From the NCBI GenBank assembly GCA_030688135.1, contig JAUYIW010000003.1, positions 1 through 20,715 on the forward strand: a stretch of 20,715 nt of DNA, written 5' to 3'. Every line of letters begins with the position of its first letter. The stretch's first letter is position 1. This stretch comes from Candidatus Uhrbacteria bacterium (GTDB lineage Bacteria > Patescibacteriota > Patescibacteriia > UBA9934). The notes under the pieces were generated by a model. That model worked only from the letters and a program-made list of their open reading frames with translations, was not told the origin of the DNA and ran no database searches. A program made the position numbers and the translations under genes. Below, one piece after another: positions 13,608 through 20,616 of the stretch.

Positions 13608-13977
13608 CGGATTTGCCGGAGAAGAATTTAGTTTGGTTCATAAATTATATGAGTGGTATAAGCTACTGCATGCTGACGTAGTAAAATACCCAAAGACGGA
13701 ACGTTATACGTTGGGTGAATTATTAAAATCTTACACACTTAAACTCATTGAGGATATGTGGGAAGCAAACGCTCTTGCTCTCCCGGAACGCCTAATGCTT
13801 CTTGAAAAGTCCCAAAGAACACTTGACCTTATGAAGCTTATGGTACGGCTGGTGTACGATCTGAGAATTTATACTCAGGAAGGTTATATTTATCGCCAAA
13901 AACGTTTACAGGAAATTGGAAAGATGCTTGGTGGCTGGAGGAAAAAAACGCGCATACGTCTCGGCTTGGATCCATAA
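13591..13977 (+). CDS. avd: DGR accessory protein Avd (four-helix bundle), 128 aa
   Basis: Avd binds the DGR RT and template RNA and is needed for mutagenic cDNA synthesis in characterised systems; it forms a pentameric barrel of four-helix bundles. The sequence shows the family pattern: helix 1 FSLVHKLYEWYKLLHADVV, then KTERYTLGELLKSYTL, a helix rich in Leu and Met around LLEKSQRTLDLMKLMVRLVY, and the hallmark end EIGKMLGGWRKKTR. No ATG is in frame; TTG 13591 gives 128 aa and TTG 13633 gives 114 aa with GGAG 10 nt upstream. It is on the opposite strand to RT and target, with its 5' end facing RT and its 3' end facing TR. That is unlike the usual same-strand order target-avd-TR-RT. Confidence 0.88.
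   Translation: MDKWLTGFAGEEFSLVHKLYEWYKLLHADVVKYPKTERYTLGELLKSYTLKLIEDMWEANALALPERLMLLEKSQRTLDLMKLMVRLVYDLRIYTQEGYIYRQKRLQEIGKMLGGWRKKTRIRLGLDP
13644..13649 (-). promoter_or_regulatory. Possible -10 element for RT inside avd
   Basis: TATAAT on the minus strand, about 35-40 bp before the GTG start of RT, inside the first codons of avd. At 17-nt spacing the -35 would be CATGCA, a poor match. If used, the RT message starts near 13636 and carries the G13 tract. Confidence 0.3.
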
Positions 13978-13981
13978 TCCA

Positions 13982-14010
13982 AACGCCCCGAAATCGGGGC
14001 GTTTTATTTC
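13982..14010 (+). terminator. Intrinsic terminator after avd
   Basis: ACGCCCCGA pairs with TCGGGGCGT around AA, followed by TTTATTTC on the plus strand, 5 bp after the avd stop. On the minus strand the T-run is only three bases, so leftward transcription of the template repeat may stop partly here or read on toward RT. Confidence 0.8.
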
Positions 14011-14132
14011 TGATTACTTCCGCGGCGCGACCCCCGTTGTTGTCATAATCAACCGACAGGTTCTCGGGCCTGTTCCTGTTGACGTTCACGCGGCCGTTAT
14101 ACTCGTTGGCATTCAAGGCACCGGAGCCGGAA
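14011..14132 (-). repeat. DGR template repeat (TR), 122 nt
   Basis: Aligns end to end with the VR at 14476-14600. By hand count there are 18 substitutions, all at T on the plus strand (A in the TR sense strand) out of about 31 adenines. No other base is changed. In the VR frame TR reads SGSGALNANEYNGRVNVNRN and continues to DNNGGRAAEV, with Asn AAC codons at the diversified places, as DGR templates typically have. The GC-rich segment near its 3' end (sense, 14018-14036, GGGGGTCGCGCCGCGGAAG) is identical in VR and is the likely initiation-of-mutagenic-homology region. Confidence 0.95.
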
Positions 14133-14395
14133 CGCGCGGTATCTTCCACGTCACTAATCACCGGAGGAGTCACTTTCGCAACGCTTCCTGAACCCTGGAT
14201 CTTCCAGAGGATACTTTGGCGGCCACCCACCAAGCTGTGGCAGGATCCGCTCTGAAAAAGATACGAAGTGGTCAGAAACGCTACTCTGGACTACTTGCCT
14301 CTCCGGCACTTATGGTGCCGAACTCACACGCATAGCCCAAGGGTGTTGGTAATCCAAACCTGGCAAGCCGGGATCTATAAACCTAAACCAAAATA

Positions 14396-14401
14396 ATTAT
14401 A
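14396..14401 (-). promoter_or_regulatory. -10 element for TR RNA
   Basis: An exact TATAAT on the minus strand in an AT-rich stretch just after the terminator of the target gene. No good -35 is seen at 17 nt (TTTTCT). Confidence 0.4.
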
Positions 14402-14411
14402 ACACAAAATT

Positions 14412-14448
14412 CAAAAAGAAAAATGCCCGGCATGCTTTCGCATACCGG
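14412..14448 (-). terminator. Intrinsic terminator of the DGR target gene
   Basis: On the minus strand CCGGTATGC pairs with GCATGCCGG (9 bp, one G-U) around a GAAA tetraloop, followed by GGCATTTTTCTTTTTG. It separates the target message from the TR unit. Confidence 0.85.
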
Positions 14449-14470
14449 ACAAAGATTCAAACCTCAAAAC

Positions 14471-15241
14471 TCATTTGACCACTTCCGCGGCGCGACCCCC
14501 GCCGTTGTCATAATCAACCGACAGGCACACGGGCCCGTTCCCGAGAACGACGCCCACGCGGCCGCTAGACCCGTAGGCATCCAAGGCACCGGAGCCGGAA
14601 TTGGTCCGGTAGCGAGTACGCAGCCACGTCCAGGTGGCCTGATCCAGCATCTCGCTGGTTTCGGCCTTGTGCGCGTACCAGACAATCACATACTCCTCAA
14701 GGGAGAGAAGGGTGATTTTTTTGGTGAGCGTATTCCAGCTCGTTTTGAGCCTGGGGCATGAATCCCGCACCTCAGCCCAGAACCAATAGCCCTGTTCTGT
14801 GAGCTCCCAGCCGACCTTCTCGCGCTCAGCCTCGTCATTGACCGTCCAATGGTCTTCCTGCCCCACGGCGATCATAAAGGCCTCGTAGGACACCTCGCTG
14901 GTGGCTGGGCGGTAGAACAGTGACTTGCCGAGCTTGGCTCGACGGTCAAACTCGCGGTTCGACACTGCCTTGCCACCAATGGTAGGAACCGGAACTTCAA
15001 TCTCGAACCCGAGCTCGTTGTACCACCTCTGAAACCACGCGCAGCGCTCTTCTGCTAGGTTGCGTTTCTGAGGAGCCTTCTTTACAGAGGTCTCGAAGGG
15101 GTGACCCTCACTTACCTTCTGAAAAACTCCGCGCAGGAGGTCGAAGATCTCCCGATCTTGACAAGCCTTCGGGAGCACTTCACGCTCCCACTGTTTACGG
15201 AGCCGCAGCTCCTCATCGCCTGTGACAACATAGTTGCCCAT
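14471..15241 (-). CDS. DGR target protein with C-terminal variable region, 256 aa
   Basis: The protein diversified by the DGR. ATG with AAGGAG 7 nt upstream. The first ~210 residues are soluble, charged and Trp/Tyr-rich (FDRRAKLGKSLFYRPATSEV, then YEAFMIAVGQEDHW and GYWFWAEVRDSC); I do not recognise a named domain and there is no signal peptide or membrane segment. Residues ~214-255 are VR-encoded: SGSGALDAYGSSGRVGVVLG and on to GGRAAEVVK. The alternating fixed/variable pattern resembles C-type-lectin-like DGR binding faces, though the usual GFR ending is absent, so the fold is inference. The gene is clearly GC-richer than its neighbours and ends in TGA. Without export signals it may act inside the cell or be secreted by an unseen route. 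Confidence 0.9.
   Translation of the reverse strand: MGNYVVTGDEELRLRKQWEREVLPKACQDREIFDLLRGVFQKVSEGHPFETSVKKAPQKRNLAEERCAWFQRWYNELGFEIEVPVPTIGGKAVSNREFDRRAKLGKSLFYRPATSEVSYEAFMIAVGQEDHWTVNDEAEREKVGWELTEQGYWFWAEVRDSCPRLKTSWNTLTKKITLLSLEEYVIVWYAHKAETSEMLDQATWTWLRTRYRTNSGSGALDAYGSSGRVGVVLGNGPVCLSVDYDNGGGRAAEVVK
14476..14600 (-). repeat. DGR variable repeat (VR), 125 nt
   Basis: This is the 3' end of the target gene (residues about 214-255). It matches TR except at 18 TR adenines and one 3-nt insertion (AAC on the plus strand at about 14546). Changes include Asn to Asp, Tyr, Ser, Gly, Leu and Cys, Glu to Gly or Val, and Tyr to Ser. The conserved 3' end reads LSVDYDN then GGRAAEV. Confidence 0.95.
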
Positions 15242-15362
15242 GACGTTCTCCTTGGTTTATGACGCCCAGATGACCCCGAAGAGCCGGGACGCCGGTTGAC
15301 ACCGTTTTATACGCACACAATGCACGCATAAAAATCAGTGAAAAAGAACTATTTAGACACAA

Positions 15363-15391
15363 ATAATAGCACAAAAACCTACATTTGTCAA
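15363..15391 (-). promoter_or_regulatory. Promoter of the DGR target gene
   Basis: Minus strand TTGACA (15386-15391), 17-nt spacer, TATTAT (15363-15368) with TGC before the -10. The leader is about 115 nt. A second candidate -10 (TATAAA) lies nearer the gene without a -35. The design (consensus promoter, long leader, strong ribosome binding site) is like that of the 396-aa gene at 1291-2481. Confidence 0.65.
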
Positions 15392-15490
15392 GCTAAAACA
15401 TACCGCTTCGGCTTTTAGGCTTCGAGGCATAAATAAAATTACTGCGGGTTTTACAACGATTTATAACCAAAAATAGGCTGGTAAGCTACC

Positions 15491-15519
15491 TTGACTTATC
15501 TTTAGCTATTTGATAGTCT
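15491..15519 (+). promoter_or_regulatory. Promoter of secG
   Basis: TTGACT (15491-15496), 17-nt spacer, TAGTCT (15514-15519). The predicted start is about 20 nt before the ATG. Confidence 0.55.
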
Positions 15520-15543
15520 TTACTTCATCGAATCGAAATATAT

Positions 15544-15753
15544 ATGGCATTAAACATAATACAAATCACATTAGCAATATTACTAATAGCCGCAATCCTT
15601 GTGCAGGCCAGAAGTGGAGGACTTGGCGCTGTATTTGGTGGCGAAGGTAATGCATTCCGCACAAAGCGCGGAATTGAAAAAAAATTGCACACAACAACTA
15701 TTGCACTTGCAATACTCTTTCTTGGAATATCACTCGCAAACGTGATTTACTAA
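15544..15753 (+). CDS. secG: Preprotein translocase subunit SecG, 69 aa
   Basis: The small third subunit of the SecYEG channel. Two hydrophobic helices (about 4-21, NIIQITLAILLIAAILVQ, and about 50-68, TTIALAILFLGISLANVI) flank the conserved cytoplasmic loop RSGGLGAVFGG followed by FRTKRGIEKKLH. The length and loop motif are typical. There is no Shine-Dalgarno sequence. It is followed by about 275 bp without a gene, holding a structured repeat. Confidence 0.93.
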   Translation: MALNIIQITLAILLIAAILVQARSGGLGAVFGGEGNAFRTKRGIEKKLHTTTIALAILFLGISLANVIY

Positions 15754-15835
15754 GATAGCTTGCGAATACAAAATGACCAATTTACGGATTATACACAAAA
15801 ACCCTTGGAGAATTACCATTTCGACGAGTCTGTGA

Positions 15836-15864
15836 GTCGCGAGGAGAAATCTTTCGGAGATCTC
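15836..15864. other. Hairpin beside structured repeat A
   Basis: GAGAAATCT (15844-15852) pairs with AGATCTC (15858-15864) with one bulged region around TTCG. It lies in the 15754-16030 intergenic stretch next to the 52-nt repeat; no gene is seen there. Confidence 0.4.
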
Positions 15865-15873
15865 ACGAACCAC

Positions 15874-15925
15874 AAAAGATCTCTCACCCGGTAGCAGGAG
15901 GTTAAGCCAGGTTCGAGATGGTGGA
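15874..15925 (+). repeat. 52-nt structured repeat, copy A
   Basis: Same length as copy B at 20617-20668 (opposite strand); 8 differences, all transitions. Both fold as ATCTC-xx-ACCCGR...paired-GAGAT with a two-by-two internal loop (TC/TC on this strand, GA/GA on the other). Read on the minus strand it has a weak likeness to the loop B/C part of 5S rRNA (CCATCTCGAACC...TTAAC...CTGCT). No known family is recognised. Confidence 0.65.
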
Positions 15926-16030
15926 AAACAAGAGATTCTGCGCTTCTATCGGATAAACACACCTTTTGCTTTTATATCTTCTCCAACCAAATTGCGTTTG
16001 ATCCGTTAAACCGGCTTTAAGCAACACTAA

Positions 16031-18010
16031 ATGTCTTCTGACATAGGTAATAAAATTTTAACGAGAATGAAACGCTGGCGTACAGCCATCGTTTCTATTT
16101 TTGGTAAAAAACATCGCACAGCACGACACGCTGGAAACTTGGCGATGAATCAGGTGCTAAAAGCTCGAGAAGTAAAAAAACTTCCAACCACAGCACAAAT
16201 CAAATACTTACCAAAAATACTAAGCGGTTCTGAAAAAAAAATAGCGCTTGGCGCCCTTCTTGTTCTAGTTATTGCAGCCGGAACTTTAACTATAAAACTT
16301 CTATACGGAAATAGGATTGATGCACCTGCTTTGGGAGGTGAATATACAGAGGGCTTAATTGGATCTCCACAACTTATTAATCCTCTTTACTCGCTAACAA
16401 GCGATGTTGACACCGACCTTACACGCCTTGTGTACAGTGGCATAATGAAGTACGACATGGACAATGGTCTGGTGTACGACCTTGCCGATTCAGTCGAAAT
16501 ATCTGACGATGAAACTATTTACACTGTAAAAATTAAAGATGACGCCAATTGGCATGATGGCAGAACCGTGCTAGCTGACGATATTGTTTTTACATTTAGT
16601 GCAATCCAAAATCCTGATTACCGATCACCGCTCCAGCTTAGATTTACAAATGTCTCAGTGGAACAGATCGATGACAAAACTGTTCAATTCACACTAGACG
16701 AACCATTCGCTCCTTTTCTGTCACTTTTAACTGTTGGAATACTGCCATCTCATATATGGGAATCGGTAAATCCAATTAATGCAGCATTAACCGAGCTTAA
16801 TAAAAAGCCAGTTGGATCGGGTCCTTACAAATTTGAAAAGCTCGTGCGAGACTCGACTGGTTCAATTAGAAGCTACACGTTAACTGCAAATCGTGACTAC
16901 TATTTTGGCTCTCCAAATATTGAATTCTTAACATTCAAATTTTATCCCGATGTTCCTTCTGGGGTTGATGCTGTAAAAAACCACAACATTGAAGGTCTTA
17001 GCTACCTGCCACTTGAATATGTACAGGAAGTTAAAGATGACAGTAGTTTACAGATCCTATTCCCAACGCTCCCACAATATACTGCAGCATTTTTTAATCA
17101 AGAAAACCAGACAATTCTAGCAGATTCCGACGTACGCGAGGCACTGGCGCTTGCAACCAATAAGAACGAACTTGTAACGGAAGCTATAGACGGCCACGGT
17201 AAATCTATTGACTCATTTATTCTGGAGGGAATGGTGGGTGAGTATGAAGACATTAAAAGAATTGGATTTGACCTAAGCGCAGCAAAAGCAAAGCTCGAAG
17301 AAGCTGGTTGGGTTTTTGTTGAGGGATCTGAAATTCGTCAAAAAGATGAAGTAGCGCTAGAACTTGAAATAACCTCTCTTGATTCTACCGATCTAGTTGC
17401 CACTGCAGAAGTTCTTGCCGAAGAGTGGTCCGCACTTGGCATACAAATGCATATAAGAACGGTTAGTAATGCAGAGTTCCAAAACGAAGTGCTAAAAAAT
17501 AGAGACTACGAAATACTCCTCTCTGGTGAACTATACGGAGTCGACGCTGATCCGTATGCTTTCTGGCATTCATCTCAGACTAGTTATCCTGGGCTAAACT
17601 TGTCAGGGCTTTCAAATAGGGATGCAGATGAATATATTGAAACCGGTCGTAGCACAACAAATGAAAATGAACGAGCTGAAGCATACCGAGGACTTCAGGA
17701 CATCGTTGCCGAAGAAGTTTCTGCAATCTTCCTATATCAACCGTTCTACGCGTATGTAATATCTCAAAAAATTCAAAATGTTGAAGTGCTACAAATAATT
17801 ACACCAGCGGACAGATTTAGCCGAGTTCATGAATGGTATATAAAAACAAAAAAAGTTATTGATCGCGGAGATGACGAAGTTGATCAGAGCGCTGAAGAAG
17901 TTATAACTGACAACGGAGGGGTTACCGAGGACACTGAAGAGGCTATAACAGAAAGCGAGGAAACAATTACGGAAGACGAAGAGGTTACCGCTGACGGCGA
18001 GGAGATTTAG
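16031..18010 (+). CDS. Membrane-anchored ABC transporter solute-binding protein, family 5 (peptide type), 659 aa
   Basis: A DppA/OppA-like binding protein, by family for oligopeptides. A basic cytoplasmic N-terminus (1-68) is followed by one membrane anchor at about 71-90 (IALGALLVLVIAAGTLTIKL) instead of a lipobox. The family-5 domain spans about 100-620: EGLIGSPQLINPLYSLTSD, the hallmark YTVKIKDDANWHDGRTVLAD and DIVFTFSAIQNP, GSGPYKFEKL, and the C-terminal half with SDVREALALATNKNEL. The last ~50 residues are an acidic Glu/Thr/Val-rich tail. The frame ends at TAG 18008, but acidic coding-like sequence continues about 25 codons in another frame to TAG 18087. No permease genes are next to it, so its transporter partners must be elsewhere. 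Ligand unknown. Confidence 0.9.
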   Translation: MSSDIGNKILTRMKRWRTAIVSIFGKKHRTARHAGNLAMNQVLKAREVKKLPTTAQIKYLPKILSGSEKKIALGALLVLVIAAGTLTIKLLYGNRIDAPALGGEYTEGLIGSPQLINPLYSLTSDVDTDLTRLVYSGIMKYDMDNGLVYDLADSVEISDDETIYTVKIKDDANWHDGRTVLADDIVFTFSAIQNPDYRSPLQLRFTNVSVEQIDDKTVQFTLDEPFAPFLSLLTVGILPSHIWESVNPINAALTELNKKPVGSGPYKFEKLVRDSTGSIRSYTLTANRDYYFGSPNIEFLTFKFYPDVPSGVDAVKNHNIEGLSYLPLEYVQEVKDDSSLQILFPTLPQYTAAFFNQENQTILADSDVREALALATNKNELVTEAIDGHGKSIDSFILEGMVGEYEDIKRIGFDLSAAKAKLEEAGWVFVEGSEIRQKDEVALELEITSLDSTDLVATAEVLAEEWSALGIQMHIRTVSNAEFQNEVLKNRDYEILLSGELYGVDADPYAFWHSSQTSYPGLNLSGLSNRDADEYIETGRSTTNENERAEAYRGLQDIVAEEVSAIFLYQPFYAYVISQKIQNVEVLQIITPADRFSRVHEWYIKTKKVIDRGDDEVDQSAEEVITDNGGVTEDTEEAITESEETITEDEEVTADGEEI

Positions 18011-18139
18011 CTGACGGAGGATGGGCTACAAAAATAAATAAGGATGAAGATATCGCCACTGAAGGCGTAGAGCTTGACGCAGAGTAGTATTCGTGATACT
18101 CTTCTCTTCTTATAGATCGTAAGAAGTAAAAAATAATCC

Positions 18140-18275
18140 GCGGACGTGGCGGAATTGGTAGACGCGCATGGTTCAGGAGCTAGTGGCCGCAACGCCGTGG
18201 AGGTTTCAGCCACGCTTCACCCAGGGCTGACCAGCCCATGATGCATGTGGCTGGCGAGCCTCTCCGTCCGCACCA
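18140..18275 (+). tRNA. tRNA-Leu(CAG)-like gene interrupted in the T arm
   Basis: Acceptor GCGGACG/CGTCCGC, the class-II D arm (TGGCGGAATTGGTAGACGCG), anticodon loop TTCAGGA (CAG), a variable arm GGC-CGCAAC-GCC and encoded CCA are clear. Between GGAGGTT (18188-18196 region) and CGAGCCTCTC (18255) lie about 48 extra nt that form their own hairpin: CAGCCAC pairs with GTGGCTG, with GGGCT/AGCCC inside. Total length is 136 nt against about 87. The anticodon stem CATGG/GCTAG pairs at only two of five positions. It could be an intron-like insertion, a recombined tRNA or a pseudogene. Confidence 0.65.
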
Positions 18276-18406
18276 AATACACTTTGCTTAAATGTGGTAC
18301 AATGACTCACAGAGGATAGCCGAATATTCTTGATTGCTAATCGAGAAAATCCGATTATCATCGCGAGGATTGTTTCAACAATCCAAAATCACTAAATATA
18401 ATTAAT

Positions 18407-18461
18407 GGAACCACTGCGATGGTTCCTAAACTAACAAACTTGTCAACGCGCTTTTAGCGCG
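18407..18461 (+). promoter_or_regulatory. Hairpins upstream of rnj
   Basis: GGAACCA/TGGTTCC (18407-18426) and CGCGC/GCGCG (18447-18461) precede the rnj ATG. The 205-bp gap 18276-18480 also has GGATTG/CAATCC at about 18368-18384. No clear promoter hexamers are seen except TTGTCA at 18440. A leader role is possible but unproven. Confidence 0.35.
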
Positions 18462-18480
18462 CTTGATAGAGTATTAAAGT

Positions 18481-20316
18481 ATGGTAGAGAAGAAAACAGA
18501 TTCCCGAAGCCCATCCAGGCCTCAAGGAAAAGGCCCAAGATCAAATATAAATGTCGGAGGGCGGCAGGACAATCGAACACATAGCAAGCGACCACGAAAT
18601 AGACGCCCATTTAGAGAACGCGTAAAAACTTTTCAGTCCCCAACAGGAGACAAGGTTCGTGTTATTGTTCTTGGCGGACTTGAAGAAGTTGGTCGCAACT
18701 GTACGTTGATTGAGTACAAGAATGACATTATTCTGATCGACTTGGGACTTGAGTTTCCTGGCGAAGATATGCCCGGCGTAGACTACATTATTCCAAACAT
18801 GGAGTATCTTAAAGGTAAAGAAAAAAATGTGCGTGGTGTAATTATTACACACGGCCACTACGACCACATTGGAGCAATTCCTCATACAGTCCCTCACATT
18901 GGGAATCCTGTGGTTTACGCGCTTCCAATTGCCGCCGGCATAATCAAAAAACGTCAGACAGACTTTAAAACATCAAAAATTAATGTTAAAGAAATCACAG
19001 TCGAAAGTGAACTTAAGTTAGGTGCCTTTAAAGTGCACTTCTTTCACATTAACCATAATATTCCAGATTCGGCAGGAATAGTAATTGAAACTCCTGCCGG
19101 AGTAATTTGCCACACCGGTGACTGGAAGTTTGATTATCACCCGGTTGGAACTAAGCCAGCTGACTTTCACAAGATTGCAAGACTTGGTTCAGAAGGTGTT
19201 ACCCTTCTAATGGGAGACTCAACAAATGCATGTATCCCAGGGCATCAAACAAGTGAAAAAGTGATTGGCGAAGAGCTTCGAGGAATAATTGAAAAAGCTC
19301 AAGGCCGTGTGATTGTAGGAACATTTGCATCACTACTCTCACGCGTAAAGCAGATCATGGAAATTTCTGAACAGCTTGGCCGTAAAGTGGCACTTGCCGG
19401 ATACTCGATGAAAACAAACGTAGAAATTGCACGCGAGCTTGGATTTATTCACGTAAGTGATAAAACACTTATTCCAATCGAACGAATCAATGACACGCCT
19501 GACGAGAAAGTCACCATTATTTGTACCGGTGCGCAAGGTGAAAAACGTGCTGCTCTGGCACGGATCGCAAACGACGAGCATCGTGATATAACGATTAAAC
19601 GTGGAGATACAATCATATTCTCAAGCTCGGTCATTCCAGGAAATGAACATTCAGTTCAACGCATTAAAGATACCTTTTACCGAAAACGCGCCAAGGTAAT
19701 CCATAACGATATTATGGACGTGCACGCTGGGGGTCATGCAAAAAAGGAAGACATTAAGCTAATGCTTTCGCTATTTAAGCCAAAGTACTACATGCCAATT
19801 GAAGGTAACCACTTCCTCCTGCGTGAAAATGCCGAAGTAGCATATTCAATGGGATGGAAGGAGAGCGATGTGTTCGTTGCAGACAACGGACAGGTAATTG
19901 AACTTTGGAAAGATAGCAAAGATTCAAATGCCCGAATTACTAACGAGAAAGTTCCTAGTGATCATGTTTTCGTTGACGGACTTGGAGTAGGAGACGTTTC
20001 AAACGTTGTGCTCCGTGACCGTAAAGCAATGGCAGAAGATGGAGTTGTTATGGTAGTTGTTCAGGTCAGAAAGAAAACAGGGCAACTGGTCGGCATGCCA
20101 GACATTGTGAGCCGAGGCTTTGTACATATGAAAGAAAACACTAAACTAATCAATGATACACGAATCCTTGTACAAAAAGCCGTGTCTGACCATGATCCAA
20201 AATCACAAGCAGATCCAAACTACATTCGACAAAATATTCGAGATGAAGTTGGCAAATTCTTGTTTAAAAAAACAGAGCGCCGACCAATGATACTGCCGGT
20301 TGTTATCGAGGTCTAG
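18481..20316 (+). CDS. rnj: Ribonuclease J, 611 aa
   Basis: A metallo-beta-lactamase/beta-CASP nuclease with 5'-3' exo- and endonuclease activity in mRNA decay and rRNA maturation. The N-terminal ~50 residues are a basic, probably disordered extension (SRPQGKGPRSNINVGGRQDN). The catalytic core begins VRVIVLGGLEEVGRNCTLIE; the zinc motif HGHYDHIG is at 124-131, HTGDWKFDYHP follows, then the beta-CASP signature region GTFASLLSRVKQIMEISEQ and DVHAGGHAKKEDIKLML with the conserved His residues. EGNHFLLREN and the C-terminal domain (KTGQLVGMPDIVSRGF) complete the typical length. The ATG at 18481 has no Shine-Dalgarno sequence. A UUCG-loop terminator follows. Confidence 0.97.
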   Translation: MVEKKTDSRSPSRPQGKGPRSNINVGGRQDNRTHSKRPRNRRPFRERVKTFQSPTGDKVRVIVLGGLEEVGRNCTLIEYKNDIILIDLGLEFPGEDMPGVDYIIPNMEYLKGKEKNVRGVIITHGHYDHIGAIPHTVPHIGNPVVYALPIAAGIIKKRQTDFKTSKINVKEITVESELKLGAFKVHFFHINHNIPDSAGIVIETPAGVICHTGDWKFDYHPVGTKPADFHKIARLGSEGVTLLMGDSTNACIPGHQTSEKVIGEELRGIIEKAQGRVIVGTFASLLSRVKQIMEISEQLGRKVALAGYSMKTNVEIARELGFIHVSDKTLIPIERINDTPDEKVTIICTGAQGEKRAALARIANDEHRDITIKRGDTIIFSSSVIPGNEHSVQRIKDTFYRKRAKVIHNDIMDVHAGGHAKKEDIKLMLSLFKPKYYMPIEGNHFLLRENAEVAYSMGWKESDVFVADNGQVIELWKDSKDSNARITNEKVPSDHVFVDGLGVGDVSNVVLRDRKAMAEDGVVMVVVQVRKKTGQLVGMPDIVSRGFVHMKENTKLINDTRILVQKAVSDHDPKSQADPNYIRQNIRDEVGKFLFKKTERRPMILPVVIEV

Positions 20317-20357
20317 AAGAGATGATCACAGATAATTAACGGATATTCACAGATGCG

Positions 20358-20383
20358 AAAAACTGGGCTTCGGCTCAGTTTTT
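20358..20383 (+). terminator. Intrinsic terminator of rnj
   Basis: AAAACTGGGC pairs with GCTCAGTTTT (one mismatch) around a TTCG tetraloop and runs into TTTTT. Confidence 0.85.
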
Positions 20384-20385
20384 GC

Positions 20386-20391
20386 TATACT
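20386..20391 (+). promoter_or_regulatory. Extended -10 of the truncated GxxExxY gene
   Basis: TATACT preceded by TGC, 8 nt before the ATG at 20400, implying a leaderless message. The position of the -35 falls inside the rnj terminator stem, with no good match. Confidence 0.4.
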
Positions 20392-20399
20392 AGGGTCAT

Positions 20400-20570
20400 A
20401 TGCTTGAAGAGAACCTAAGTCATAAAATAATCGGAATTGCAATGAGGCTCCAAAACCAGTACGGCTCCCAGCATAATGAACGAATATATCAAAAAGGATA
20501 TGAAGAGCAACTGACAAAAGAAGGGATAGCCTATGTTGGATCATACGCAATTTGGGTGGAGAATGCATAG
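20400..20570 (+). pseudogene. Truncated GxxExxY family protein, 56 aa
   Basis: The start resembles the N-terminus of the GxxExxY family (PD-(D/E)XK nuclease-like, often found beside repeats): LSHKIIGIAMRLQNQYGSQH, then ERIYQKGYEEQLTKEGI, matching the family pattern LSYKIIGCAMxVHNxLGPGF with ExxYxxAL. The GxxExxY motif itself appears as GSQHNERIY, slightly altered. Full members are about 125 aa and continue with nuclease strands; here the frame ends after SYAIWVENA, and the next bases carry no continuation. It is probably a remnant, though its intact start and promoter leave open a short functional form. Confidence 0.6.
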
Positions 20571-20616
20571 AGGCCAAAGGTTAGCTCAACCGGTAAAAAC
20601 AGCGGATATCTTGCTC

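Larger units (their letters stand above)
13982..14390 (-). ncRNA. Putative TR RNA transcription unit
   Basis: TATAAT at 14396-14401 (minus) and the hairpin at 13982-14010 bracket about 400 nt containing TR near the 3' end. A stem-loop CGGCAC/GTGCCG (14302-14318) lies in the 5' part. An open frame runs from about 14233 through TR in the same frame as VR, but I see no ribosome binding site and treat it as non-coding. The region 14133-14390 has no other gene. Confidence 0.4.

Noticed and set aside
13838..14233. 131-aa minus-strand ORF through TR
   Set aside because: Open in the VR frame because TR must keep it open; no ribosome binding site, and it runs on into antisense avd. Treated as template RNA.
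18310..18390. Possible tRNA-Ser(GCU)-like stem (CTTGA TTGCTAA TCGAG)
   Set aside because: No D arm, no proper T arm and no acceptor pairing; probably chance.
252..20570. UGA recoded as glycine (SR1/Gracilibacteria code)
   Set aside because: All core ORFs are intact without UGA; the RT and DGR target end in UGA where their families are expected to end.
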